In this document: piece by piece, positions 49,076 to 61,158 of the stretch
How positions within the stretch are numbered: position 1 is the first letter of the stretch
How the letters are laid out: the number at the start of each line of letters is the position of its first letter
Source: Amylostereum areolatum
Lineage: Eukaryota > Basidiomycota > Agaricomycetes > Russulales > Stereaceae
DNA length: 64,000 nt
NCBI GenBank assembly: GCA_012932865.1
Contig: SAXG01000013.1
Span: forward strand, 310,001 to 374,000
Direction: 5' to 3'
Notes under the pieces: model-generated
Told to the model about the DNA's origin: nothing
Seen by the model: only the letters and a program-made list of their open reading frames with translations
Databases searched by the model: none
Program-made: the position numbers and the translations under genes

Positions 49076-52000
49076 ATGGCAAGGGACGGTCCATTTCCAA
49101 CGACGACGTCAGCGACAACGTCCCATTTCCATTTTCCAAACGACTTCCTCCCGAAAACGATCCCCAAGGAAAAAAACATGTCCAAAATCCGACCGCTGTT
49201 CGATCCTCCCCCTCCCGAGCCCACCGCCCCCACCCACGCCGCCTCCTCCTACGCTCTCCCCACCATGATCCCCGCCTCCCGCCCCCGCCGCGTCTTCGGC
49301 CAGGACGACTCCGCCCTCACAGACGCTGACGAGGACTCGCCTCACCCTCCCCGTCGGGCGCCTGGTCGTATCTCCTTTTCCCGCCTTCATCGGCCCTGGC
49401 GCGGTGTGGCCGTCGGCGACATCGAGGACGGCGAGGGCCCGCCCAGTCCCGTGCCCTCCGACCGTCCGCCCATCCCCAGCGCGCTCCAGTCCGCGGGCGA
49501 GGCGTCGTATACGACGCCCCTTCCCCTCCTCTCCATGATCGTGCTTTCCATCGTTCGTGTGGTTCCCCTTCGCACATTGGTCGTCCGTTCGCTCACCGCT
49601 CGTCCCTTTGTTCGCTCTGCACCGCAGACGCTCCTCGGCGAGTTCCTCACCGCCAACGTCTCCATGCCGTTCTTGCTCTTCATGGTCGAAGGTGCGCTTC
49701 CCCCGATCCTAGACCCCGTATATGCGCTCTGATGCACCGTGTATGCCCCAGGGTTTTCCGAGTTTGCGAACGACGACGAGGCGGACGTCGGGTTTTGGAC
49801 CGGTGTCCTTGGTTCGGGTTTCCCCTCTTCTCCCGTTCTCCCTCGCTCACATCTGCCCCAGTATCCAGCTTCTTCCTCGCCCAGTTCCTCACTTCCCTCC
49901 TCTGGGTTTGTCTCCTCTCATCCACCTTCCCCCACCCACCCTCACACACATCCAGGCCACCATCGCCGACCGCCATGGCGCGCGTCTTGTCATCACCATC
50001 TCCCTCCTCGGCGGCTCCCTCTCCTGCGCCCTCTTCGGCACAGCCACATCCCTCAAACAAGCCATCGCCATCCGCTTCGCCCAGGGCGTCTTCGCAGGCG
50101 GTATCGGCGTCGCCCGCGGCTGCGTCTCCGTCATTACCGACCCGTCCAACGAAGGTCGCGCCTACGCCATTCTTGGATTTTGCTGGGGTTTCGGCGGTGT
50201 GGCCGGCGCCATCGTCGGAGGAACCTGTGCGTTTTGTTTATTTCCTCCCCTTTTGTTGGTGTGGATGTATGCGCGAACTGACCGTGGTCCACGACCAGTC
50301 GAATCTCCCGCGTTGAAAGTGGCCGGGCACCTTCGCCGCCGCGCCGCTCTTCGTCAAGTACCCCTACGTCCTCCCAACCTTGATGGCCGCGTCCGTCACC
50401 ATCATCGGTACGTCTCTGTTTCCCGCCCCCGGTATCCTCTAACACACCTCCTTCTCCAGGCGCCTTCCTATCCCTCTTCGTTGGCCCAGATGGTGGACCC
50501 CGCGAAGGCGCTATCCGCCTTTCCCCCGAAAAACCCAATGGCGAGCCCAACGTACCCCCCACGATCCCCGAAGAAGGCTCTACCACACCCACCGCGCCCC
50601 TCTCCCCCACCGTCCCCGCCACGAAGAACCTCTACGGCGGCCTCCGTCGCGTCTCCCACAGGATCTCGGGCTACTTCGCCTCGCGCGTGCGCGACGCCCA
50701 TGGAGACATCGACACCCCGCCCGTCGCGCTCTCCCTACCTTCCTCCACTGGAGCGGCGCCCCGTCGACGCACGAGTCGCGCGAATGGGTCCGCGTACGGC
50801 TACGGCACCGCACGCACGGCGAGCTTCCGCACGCGCCTCGCGAGTCGCGGGAGCACGGGCAGCGCTCTGCGCCGACGGGGCAGCACCGCCGCTGGCGGGG
50901 GAGACGGGCTGCCGCGCTCGTTCGGCATGGACGGAGCCGACCTCAACTTTGCGCAACGGCTGCTGATGGCGAACGAGAACGCGGTGACGAATATCGCGGA
51001 TCTGTGGGTGGCGGCGGCGATGAACGTGGACAACGAGGAGGTGTTCGAGAGCGAGGACGAGGAGGACGAGATGACGAATTATGGGGACGTGATCGGTGGG
51101 CTGAGCGATGGCGAGGGCGTGTTCGACTGGGAGGAGGAGATGCGCGGGGTCGGGGAAGGGTCTGAGCCCGATGCTAGGCCGGGAGAAGGACTCGAGGACA
51201 CGCCCACCCGCCGCGGACGACGCAGCACCTTTGGACCCGCCACGCGCACCTCCCTCTTCGGCTCCCCCAGGCGTCCCTCAGGCCCCTCGCAAGCTCTCCC
51301 CCCACGCTCCTCCCAGCTCCGCCGCGTCTCCCGCCTTTCCGCATCTGACATGCCGCCGTTCTCTACCGGCGGTGGCGGCCGACGCGCGTCGGGCGTACCG
51401 TCGATTTTCGCCCATCCGGGCGTGCGCACGCCGCCGGCGGTGATCGAGGCGCAGAAGCTGCTCGAGGCGGAAGACGTGTTCACGGCGTCGGCGAGCAGCG
51501 CGGTGCCAGGAGGGGGACGAGGACCCCGAGGCGGCGAGGCCGGTGGGCGTGATGGGGCAGCTGCCGTGGTTGATGATCGTGCAGTACGGGCTATTGGCGC
51601 TGCATTGCACGACGCATGACATGATCTTTTTGTCGTATCTCGTTTCGTGAGTAGTTCTTTTCTCCTACCGAAGGTGCAAGAAGAGGGCTGACAAGGCGCA
51701 CTTTGGTCGATTGTAGGAAGTACGAGTCGGGAGGGCTGAATTTGAATGCGGGCCATTTCTCCCAGCTGAGTACGTCGGATGTCATATCTTTTGGGGGGGT
51801 TGGAGGCTGACTTTGATGTTTTTTCTACCCCCACGGTGCAGCGGCGCTCATGTGTCTCTTCCAAATCGCATACCAGTTCTACCTCTACCCGTACGTCCTC
51901 TCCTCGCCCATTTTTCCTTGCACGTACTAATGCGACGCTCTTACAGGAACATTGGGTACGCGAAATCCCCAGAGCCTGCGTCTTTAACTTTGGTGCTGAG

Positions 52001-52713
52001 TTGCTTTATAGACCTCCGAGAGGCCGCTTCTCACACCTCGCCATGTTCCGCCTCGGCTCAGTGCTTTTTATTCCGGCTTACCTCGGCGTCACGACACTGC
52101 GCGTCTTCGCGTCGCCGGATGATGACGGAAACTTTGTCCTCATGGCCGGTCAGTTTCTCTTAGCCTCCGCAGACTACCCTTGCTAACGGCCTTGCGAACA
52201 GCGTTGGCGGTGAGCCAGTGAGTAGTAGTTTTGAACCCTGGTAAGGAGCGAAAACTGATGTGCGGCATCAGGGCGATTCGATACTGCGGGAACACGTTCA
52301 CGTATACGTCGGTGTCCATCCTGGTGAACTACAGTGCGCGCCTTTCCCCTTCCTCGTTGTGTCGCACTTTTCCAACCTTTTTCTGTGGCCTTCTCCTCTA
52401 GTGTCGCCCCCGCCCGTGGTTGGCCTCGCGAACGGGATCGCACAGAGCATCGTCAGCCTCGCGCGGTGCATTGGGCCTATCCTTGGTGGATACGTGCGTC
52501 TTTTGTCTTCCCCGTCGTCTTCGTTCCTTGCCCTCTCTGTTCACCTCCCAGCCTCTCTCCGTCCTCCTTCTTATTATGCACGCTAACGCGACGCACTCTC
52601 CGCAGATCTGGTCCGTCTCCCTCGAGGACAATCCTTCGGGGTTCTACATCCCCTTCTTCATCATCTCGGGCGTGACCGCGCTCGCGATCCTGCACAGCGC
52701 GTTCATCCGCTAG
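49076..52713 (+). CDS. MFS transporter with very long central loop (ZIFL/YCR023C-like), frame-broken
   Basis: A long cytosolic N-terminus (about 150 residues, Pro-rich) precedes the first transmembrane helices. The N-half includes LLGEFLTANVSMPFLLFMVE, FWTGVLVSSFFLAQFLTSLL, the signature loop ATIADRHGARLVI and VFAGGIGVARGCVSVITDP. After WPGTFAAAPLF comes a roughly 330-residue Ser/Arg/acidic loop, then the C-half: QLPWLMIVQYGLLALHCTTH, HLAMFRLGSVLFIPAYLGV and ISGVTALAILHSAFIR. The split 12-helix layout resembles ZIFL-type and yeast YCR023C-like carriers; the substrate is unknown. At least seven introns, one flanking a tiny exon. Extra bases near 50319 and 51509 break the frame. Start: the first ATG (49076); an ATG at 49178 is possible. 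Confidence 0.75.
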
Positions 52714-54316
52714 AAGCAGCACTCATTCCTGTTTCTTTCGTCTTTCCCTCCACGACGCCCTGCTCCTCCTTTCCCTCCCACCCCACGTCGATGTTGTCAG
52801 CGAGCGTACTTATATGTTTTTAAATAAAGCCCTGGACCAAGCTTTTCCCGTCGTGTTTTCTTGCATCTTGCGTCTTGCCCCTTCCCTCCGCCATGTTTAC
52901 ATACACGCCTACGCTTGTGAATTGCAGTATAGAGTCAATTTCTTCTGACTCCACGTCGGTTGGGATGCGTGGGCTTGTTCCGTTGTACACGCCGTTTCGC
53001 TTAGGGACCGTACACTTAGACTTCCACCAGCACAATTCCACCCCAATCTTCCACACGCACGCTTCAACGCCTTCAGGAATGTTACCGCGTGCTGGACCTC
53101 GTCGAGGAGAGCCTGGTTGCAGGCCACGAGCAGGTGATGAGGACTACCTTGTCCCTGAAGGACTTGGAGGTGACCGGTGAAGCTTGAAGTGTTCCGTGGT
53201 ATCGACAATGGTGCATTCTACACGCTGAACGACGGGGAACCTGAGCTTGCGAAGGTTGACTGGGTATTTCGTCTGCCTCGGGGAGACTGGGCGACCTCCT
53301 CGCCGCGCTGAATGATGAAAGCGTTGGTCAAACCGAAAACCCCCACCTGCGAGAGCGACGGCACGTCGCGCAGCGGCCACACTTTGTGCACAATGGGGGC
53401 ATCGTAAAGTCCATGCGAATATGAGATTTGGACAGTGGGGAAACCGACCGAGGCTACAGATACAAACATGAATTTTTTTAAAAAGACGTCAGAAGACGCA
53501 GGATTGGAAAAAAAATTAGAGCACGACAGCCCAAGAGCGGCCTGAGCAAGCTTCACCGACGCAACGTTCGGCAGCCGCATACCCCCAAGGACGCGATCCC
53601 GCTTCCCAACACGCAAATAACCCCTGCCGACAGCTCCTCGTACGCCGCCTGGCTCAGGCATCGTGTGCCCCAACAACGCCTGTAGAGTCCTTTGACTCCG
53701 CAGACACGATGTTCGAGCACATAGGGAAGGCGCTGGACTCAGGAAGACGCGCTCCAAGTCTCCTCACAGACGGGGTCCATGCGGATCGACGCGATTGGGC
53801 GTGCAGGGGGTGGTGTGGGTAGCGATGCCGCGCCCGAGCCTTTGTTTTTTGGGGGGGAGACAAAGACCTGGACGGTCGGTCTGGAGATGAAGGGAACGAC
53901 ATGCAGTCACGACTCAACGAATCGCTCGGACCGCGTTCACCAAACACAATCGACGCGCTTTCGACTAGATCGACCGTGTCCATCCCCAAAACCTGGATAC
54001 TCAGTGTATCCAGATGACCGGCGCATCCGATACGTATCCTCAGGCCATGCTCGCAAAGATAGATGCATAAAGCATCTTGTGCAGCGCGAGTAATGCGGCC
54101 TTGGACTGTAGTGCCGAACACGGTGGAGTTCACAGAAAGCGCGGAGCCGCCGGGCGACGCGCGTCCACTTGTACTGTTGTGACTCAGCCGACTGGGGACT
54201 GCGCTTGGACTGCGACTGAATGTCTCAGACTTGTCTCAAACCACTTGCAAACCAACTTTCAACCAAACCACCAACCACCAAATCGAACTCACATCATCAC
54301 ATTCCGCTTAACAAGC
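52714..54316. other. Region with one doubtful minus-strand open stretch
   Basis: After the MFS gene, a minus-strand open stretch at 53218-53757 contains YLRVGKRDRVLGGMRLPNVA, SYSHGLYDAPIVHKVWPL and VGVFGLTNAFIIQ, which look protein-like. No family was recognised, and the upstream continuation (to about 54133) is in another frame. It may be a decayed or frame-broken gene of unknown function. The right end is the promoter of the coiled-coil gene. Confidence 0.3.
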
Positions 54317-55525
54317 ATGCATACGCGAAGGATCTCCCTTTACACCAGCTTCCCTCTCGTTTCTCAGACCATCTCCCTCTCGGAATCGGAGGAACAGGTA
54401 CTAGGAACGCAGTCTATCTCCCTTGCGAGGACGTCCTTTGCGAAACTCTTCAACGCCACTTTCGCTCTCCCTGGGATGAAGGACATCCCCGAGGATGCAT
54501 TCGTCCCGCATCTCATCTGTCCGACTTCCGACTACGGCAACGAGGGCTCCCTCCTGGACCCCGACGAGAAGCCGAAGAACATAGAGGGAGATTTCAAGGG
54601 GGGCGTGGAGATCGTCTTCGAAGTTGACAAAGACAGGCTGGAGGAACTGGCAGATATCGCTCCGCGGTGCAGCTTCATACTGAGCTCCACGATCAAGCTC
54701 CTCGAACAGACGAACGTCCAGCTCGAAGAAGCCCGTGCGCGCGTGGCGCTTCTGGAGGCACAGGCAAACGCGACGCAAAGTTCCAGCGAAAAGGACTTGC
54801 AACAACAAGAAGGGCAGGAAGGGGAGGAAGGGGAGGAAGGGGAAGAGGAATGGAAAGAATCCACCGAAGTCGCCTGAAACCGCCGATGAGCTCGCTACTA
54901 CCATGAAGAAACTTCAGGAAGACCTTGCTCTTGAGCAGAGCACGCGCAAGAAGAACCTGGAGGACGAACGCAAGAAACACAAGGAAGCAATGGAGGGCGT
55001 GGAGGCGCGGCATGCGAAGGAATTGGCCGCCCAGGACGAGGACATAGCAGCGTTGAAAACCGACCTCGGAAGAGGTCCAGACCCTCAATCGCGAGCTCGG
55101 CGAGGTTTTTACGAGCAACGACCAGGACGCAGCGCGACCGCCTCACCCGCCGGGTGCTCCTCGACATCGGCCACGACGTTATCCGGGAGAAGGTATACGA
55201 CCTCCCCAAGAGCACCCAATGGAATCGGTGGAATGAAGTTCACCACTGGCAAGCGCTTTGCATCGATGAAGGAGTTCGTCGAGGAGACGTTCCCTATATG
55301 CCAAGAGAGAAAGATCATTCTTTCTAAGGACGCACTGAAGAGGATATGGCAGCCATGGTCCAAGATGCGCAAGGCGGGCAACGGTGTCGCGCACGGTAGC
55401 GCAAGCGACGAGGACCCACTTCGAACACGCGATTGCCGTCATGCCCCAAGAACTCAATCGACCGAAAAGCGATGACGGAGATCTTTGAAGTTGCTTGCAA
55501 GTTCGGCTATGTTCCCGCTGCTTGA
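54317..55525 (+). CDS. Coiled-coil basidiomycete protein of unknown function, frame-broken
   Basis: The start MHTRRISLYTSFPLVSQTIS leads into an N-terminal region with FVPHLICPTSDYGNE and FEVDKDRLEELADIAPR, then a helix (LEEARARVALLEAQANATQS). A run of GGGGAAGGA repeats near 54808-54850 follows. A strong coiled coil comes next (LEQSTRKKNLEDERKKHKEA, VEARHAKELAAQDEDIAALK). Later segments SEEVQTLNRELGEVF, DRLTRRVLLDIGHDVIREKV, LKRIWQPWSKMRKAGNGVAH and MTEIFEVACKFGYVPAA lie in successive frames, each shifted by one base, so at least three or four single-base excesses are implied. The W..LR..GN..AH block resembles a common mushroom hypothetical-protein motif. I cannot assign a function. Confidence 0.5.
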
Positions 55526-56510
55526 CTGTAAGCGTCCACCATGCATTTGCCTTCAAGAACACTTTCCCAACACGCTCTCCAGCCCACTCTGCAGGTCCGT
55601 CTTCTAAATGCAACATAATTTGTGTTGACAGGACAGCGCAGAGGCTCCCTGCTGACACGAAGGGCCCTTCTCGTCAACGGGGAGCCTCTGCGCTGTCCTG
55701 TCAACAAGCACTCACGCCTATCGAGGCTAGCCGTAAGACCGGAATCACAGGAGCGGTGGAGCGAGGTATATGATATGGGGATCGTCCAACCCTTTCTTCA
55801 TTCCAGTAAGTCCTCAATGCCTCTCAGTCTGTCGTACGCTCTCACTGTGAATGTAGACCGGTCCACCGCGCGAGGGAAACAGGTCCCGTTGACGGCGACT
55901 GTCCGTCTCTTCCAGGTCGACGGTGAGAACGCCTTCTCAGAGTACGCTGGGACTCAAACTGATAAGTACGCACAGACACAGACTGGATACCGGGGTGCTA
56001 GCAGCCGTCGACGCAGGCTTCGCTGCGGTTCGAGATGTAGAAGGCGAAGTCGGACAACGACGAAGATTGGTACATCAACACCTCCAAGATCGTGGGCGCG
56101 CTGCCCCAACATGCGACGCCGCCCGCCACACCAGGTGCTGACGGGCTTTTTCGAGATGTTCTGCACGTATTGAGGTTTTGACAAAGTCTGTCTTCCTGTT
56201 TCATAATGCTCCAGGATGACCCCTCTGAGTCATGTTACTCGGAGTATACTTCTATAGCACGTCGCTTTCACGGATGACTGTTTCTGTATGGCCCCCCACT
56301 GTGTAATCTATGTATCTCTGTATCTACTTCATACGAGGATATGCAAAGAGTTCCTTCAATTTGCGAATATGGATCCAAGGGGCCAGCAAGCTGGATCTAC
56401 CGTGAACGAATGAAGGCATATGGATACACAATGCGAGGTATTCTACTATACACGAGCATACATGCTACATCGGAGCGAATACCCGTCGGTTCTAGCAAAA
56501 CAGAGACACA
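55526..56510. other. Region with palindrome and short coding-like fragment
   Basis: It contains the 88-bp palindrome (annotated separately). Around 56040-56181 a fragment reads KAKSDNDEDWYINTSKIVGA and ends DVLHVLRF with a TGA. The fragment has no start and may be the end of a decayed gene. Confidence 0.3.
55621..55708. repeat. Near-perfect 88-bp palindrome (foldback/MITE-like)
   Basis: Two 44-bp arms meet at GAAGGG|CCCTTC (centre 55664/55665). The outer part is nearly exact: TTGACAGGACAGCGCAGAGG on the left reappears inverted at the right. The few mismatches are near the centre and at the outermost bases. No flanking target duplication was seen. Confidence 0.85.
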
Positions 56511-57889
56511 CTATACACGACCCAACGCCGAGCCAAAAAAGCGAGTAGCAGAACCCGCGACGTGCATCATGTCGAAGATGACAGAGGACAGCAAATTCTC
56601 GTTTCGCTTCTTCACGCGCGAGGCCCGGTGTAAAGTAGATATACCAGCTCTGGTGGCCTTCCACTGGGCAAGGGCATCCGCTGCAGTCGGTCGGGCATTC
56701 GGGTCTGAGCGTGTCATCTCGAAAATCAAAGGTGCGATGAAGACGAGGTTGGTAAAAACCTGCGCCACAGGTTAGATATCGTCATTCTCCTCCGCGGAAA
56801 GTGAGGTGGAACACGCACATCGTAAAACTCACACCTCAGCATGTTGCCTATTGTGAAAACGTCCACCATGAAGGGATCATAGGGTGCTTCATCTGATAAT
56901 TCTGGAACCTGCTGATCGCGACCAAAGCAACCTACGACGAGCCTCTCCTCCGAGTCTGAAGGAATGTACGACGAAATACCGAAATCCACAAAATAGTACT
57001 TCACGGCGGTCTGAGAGCGAGGTATGTGGTCGGCGGGGACCGTGATGTCATGCTGGAGAAAGTCGTCCTTCACAGGATGGAAGCCCGATGGATACATGCT
57101 GTCGGCCTCCATCATTAGGTTTGCGCGCGAGCAGTCCCTGGGGGTGACCCGTGAGATGGTAATAAGTAATAACTGGGGAAATCCTTACCTGTGAGCCACG
57201 CGGTGCTCGTGCAGAAATACAAGTCCCTGCTCGCCGGCGCCATTACTTAGTCCGCCACGCGCCACTCCGCACGTATCAGAAGACGGGGTGCTTACATCTA
57301 ATATCTGGTCGATAAAACCAACAACTTCCCCCACAGTCTCGAATTCCGGGTTGTCCATCTGACGAAGGAAGGGCATGACCATGTAAGACGTGCCAGGATC
57401 CTCGTCGTCTTGAAATATATCTAGGATTGGTACGGAATGATTCCTAGGGTCGGCGCGCAAGATCGGGCTGCTCAGCATGAGAGCGATGGTAGACTCGTTG
57501 TCCCCGGTCTTGACTCGCTTGATGTATACCAGCTTCCCAGTGACAGTTTCGGTTGCATCTACGAGGTGTAATCGTGCCTGCAGGCACCGGGCCCATGTCA
57601 GACAGATAGATAGATACTACGGCAGTCATCTGTCACTCACCGGTAGCTCCAGAAAATCCTCGCACCGAATGGGCGACCTCCCATTGGTCTTCCATGACGG
57701 TTTCCATCCCGGTCGAAGCCGTGGCCTCAACAGATAACCCTTCGATTGCAGAAATACTTGACGGTCCCTCCATCGCAATTCGTTGACGAAAAGTTTTTCG
57801 AAAATTTCAGAATCGTTGCCAAGAGAAGTGCCAATTGAGTAGTTCTCGAGAGCTACACCCGTTTTGCGGCAAGGAGCGACACTGTGCAT
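56511..57889 (-). CDS. Atypical protein-kinase-like gene, tandem copy 1
   Basis: The protein begins near MHSVAPCRKTGVALENYSIG (57889; an ATG at 57917 is also possible). The family N-terminus ELRWRDRQVFLQSKGYLLRPR is followed by SYMVMPFLRQMDNPEF (hinge), GEVVGFIDQILD, the catalytic loop AHRDCSRANLMME, DFGISSYIPSD in the metal-binding position, VPELSDEAPYDPFMVDVFTI, and DPNARPTAADALAQWK near the end. The loop is HRDCSxxN instead of HRDLKPxN, no glycine-rich loop is evident, and there is no APE motif. The proton-acceptor Asp and DFG Asp are kept, so activity is possible. It is related to the two genes downstream but more diverged, with a different C-terminal tail (FFGSALGRV). Confidence 0.75.
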
Positions 57890-59435
57890 GATCGCAGAGT
57901 GACAGGCGGGTAAACACATAAAGAATACAAGGTCTGTAGCAGGGACTTGCGGCGGAAAGGCTGGCCGCGCCAATGCTCGGGTAATGCCGTGAACCGGCCG
58001 CTTGGTCTTCCGAGTCGCTGTCGCCACAAGCACGATTGCTATGCTGCTCTCAGATCGATGCTTTCGTCTCACCCCCAAATTTGACTATTCATCTTTACCG
58101 CGTCGTACTTTCCGAATAACTGGAAATCGGTGCACGTAATCAGCCAGCCACAATCCGACGCCACGTCGTGACTCGGAGTCACTTCTTCATTGGCGAGTGA
58201 CCGCGGGTCTTCTGCGACTGTCTTCCGCCGTACGATCAGTGGTCAGTAGCCGTGTGTACATAGAATATCGACTAAATCAGACGGATGCCAGGTCCGCGTA
58301 GGATGATATTTCTTGGCACCCGTGGACATAAGAGGATTCTGATGGTCCCCATTCACTGATTCAGTGCGAGCACGATCCGTCGCGCAGCAAGTTGACATGT
58401 CACATGAATGGCCCCCCCGCCACCAACTCCAGTACAAATACATACCGAAGGGCAATGTTAGTTCCTCCCTTCATCAGCGAACGGGATGCCGTTTGGTTCT
58501 TCTCTTGCTTCGCGTGGAAACAATACACTAGGCTCAGCAATCCAGTGAACAAAAATGTAGAAGGCGGTTGGAAGGCGGTTCATCCGTACGATTCAAGAGA
58601 CTCATCCTTTCGCGTCATAGAATGTTGTACTATGTATCCTTACTACTCCTTTACCCTGTTGTAAGCGCTGTTAAATGGGTACGTGGAGAGAATCTTCTAA
58701 TCTGGTAGGTAAGTAACTTGATCATTCAGCGGCTAAGTCATGGCCTCTTGTTCAGTTTGTCACAAGGTTCGACGCGGCCTACTATGGCAATACATGTAAC
58801 ATGCCTAGTACTCGTTCGCGGGGAGTTATTCACATCCACAGCGACACGTCAGGCCTCAGGCCTTGGGAGCCGCAGGTAATGGGAATACCTATTCATCGAC
58901 AAACCAGACCGTCTGTCGGTGATGGCTTCGGCAACATATATCGTTAGCCTCGTCATGGCAGTCTCGAGGCAGTCGCGTGTTCCATCGATTCATTGTTTGG
59001 ATATGGAACAAAAGGGCTCCCTGGTGCTGAAGCGCTGAAGCTTGAAGGGTCAGATCAACCTTTCAAGCCCAAAGGAGTCCCGCCCCTTTTACGTACCGAT
59101 TCAGACTTCGTTCCCCTAGTCCCGCGACATCGGATCTTGGGCGGCGAGGTCCTGGTGTCAGGAAAATGCCTGGCGTCTCGCTCATGTCGCCATACGATGA
59201 ATCCTTATCGTTGAGCCATATGAGCGAGTTTACATATCGTATCCTGTCTCATCTTGAGTACGATGATCGTTCTTGATCTTATAAAGGCAGCTCACCACGA
59301 CAAAGATTGTGAAAACACCGTCAAGTCGGAGGCAACGATATGATGGATTCAACGCACGTACGTCAAGAATAGCCTAACAAACGTGAATTCTTTGTATAGC
59401 GACCGTTGTTCACGACACGGACCTTACGCCCAACC
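57890..59435. other. Long intergenic region inside the kinase-like cluster
   Basis: About 1.5 kb between copies 1 and 2. It should hold the promoter of copy 1. I found only short conflicting frames and no repeat shared with the other spacers. Confidence 0.4.
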
Positions 59436-60723
59436 CTACTTCTTACCGAAGACCCACTTGGTTACTTGCGACGCCGAGGATAGAACGTGTGTCGTGCCCC
59501 AAATAGTCCGCGCGACAACATGTTCTCCGCGAGGCCGCAAGCGCCAGTACTTGTCTACAGCAGAAACACCCTTCCGAATGTCCCTCCAGTAGCTCAGTGC
59601 CTCGACAGCAGTCGGCCGATCGCGAGGCGTAGCCTTCATCATCCTTGTAATGAGAGGTGTAAGGAAGATGACGTTAGAGTATGCCTATATTACTCGGAAC
59701 TCGTAAGCTTTTCTCAATCATCCGAGCAGGGAACAGCGACTTACGTTTACAAACTCTTTCTGAAACAAGTTTCCAAGAGAAAAGATATCGACCTTGAAAG
59801 GGTCATATGGAACAGTGTCGGACAGCTCAGGAACGTCGCGATCGCGTCCAAAAATTCCAGTGACCAGCTTCGTGGGATGGTCGGAAGGAATTTGGGAAGA
59901 GATGCCGTAGTCGACGAAGTAGTACTTCACCCCAGCCTTCAGCCGTGGAATCATTGAACGTGAAGCAGCCGTTCTGGCATCGGGGAGGTATAAGTCGTAA
60001 ATCGGATGAAACCCGAGCGGGTACATGGCAGACGCATCCATCATGATGTTCGGCTCGGATAAGTCCCTGAGGGCAGAATGAGAACTTGCAGAACCAGAGA
60101 CGCACGCGACGTACCTGTGTGCAATGTTCTGATCGTGCATGAAGACCAAACCCTGTACACGAGGTTGGTCATCGCATCGCGGAGTAGCCAAAATTGCGAA
60201 TCACTCACCGCCAGAATCTGGTCGACAAAATCAACCACCTCTCCGACTGTCGAAAACTCGGGCCTACTCATACGGCGCAGAAACGGCATGACCATGTATG
60301 AGATGGTCGGATCGTCTGCGTCTTCAAACACTTCAAGCACCGGGACCGAATGATTGTCCGGGTTGCGACGCAAAGAGTCCGCGTTGAGCAATGTGGCGAC
60401 AGTTGACTCCTGGTCACCCGTACGGACGCGTTTGATGTAGACCAGTCTACTGTCCGATATACGAGTAGCATCAACCAAGTGTGTCCGAGCCTGTGCTCAC
60501 TGATGAGGATAACGAGTATTATAAGTATGTACATACGCACGGGGAGGGTGATATGGTCTTCACAGTCAAGGTACAGCTCGCCAGTTGTCTGCCACGACGG
60601 TGTCCACCCTGGACGAAGTCGCGGTCTCAACATATAGCCCTTGGAAGCGAGGAATGGTTGGATATTCTTCCATCCGATCTCGTGTCGGGCAAGTTTGGCA
60701 TGGGGGACCTCTGGAAAAGGCAT
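59436..60723 (-). CDS. Atypical protein-kinase-like gene, tandem copy 2
   Basis: The start MPFPEVPHAKLARHEIGWKN is followed by FLASKGYMLRPRLRPGWTPS. Kinase-like features are VYIKRVRTGDQES (beta-3 Lys), SYMVMPFLRRM (hinge), VDFVDQILAGLVFMHDQNIA, catalytic HRDLSEPNIMMD, FVDYGISSQIPSD (DYG in place of DFG), then VPELSDTVPYDPFKVDIFSL and PRDRPTAVEALSYWRDI. The C-terminus ends TKWVFGKK. Five or so short introns split it at the same places as in copy 3. The family is expanded in mushrooms and usually annotated only as protein-kinase-like. It is closer to copy 3 than to copy 1, so the copy 2/3 duplication is the more recent. Frame is intact. Confidence 0.8.
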
Positions 60724-61158
60724 CGAGCCGGGTATGAGGGCGTGCAATGGAGAGAAGTGTGAGTGAGGAAAATGCGCAAAAAGTAGTAGAAAGGATAACA
60801 GGAAAGCAGGGAAAGCGGGAAAGCAGGGAGGACCAGAGCTAATACAGTACAGAGAACAGGAAATGATGAACGGGTACAGACTGAGATGCGCACGCTTGCG
60901 CGCCGCGGCGATCAACTTGCTCAGTGACCGTGGGAATATGGCGGCGCTGGTCCGGCCAGGGTCCGACTGAACTTGAACGTTCCTTGAAGTTGAACGTTGA
61001 GCAGCGGTTCCGGTCAACGCGCGTACTAAGTACTCAGTACCACTATATTACATATCCACGCACATGAAGATACAGCACAAGGACGCACCCAAATCCCATA
61101 CGATATACAGATAACACGTTCGAGGACGGACCGAGTGAAGAGCATACAGAACAGCAGT
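60724..61158. other. Spacer between kinase-like copies 2 and 3
   Basis: This 435-bp region contains the promoter of copy 2 and the 3' end of copy 3. No coding or repeat feature was recognised. Confidence 0.4.
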
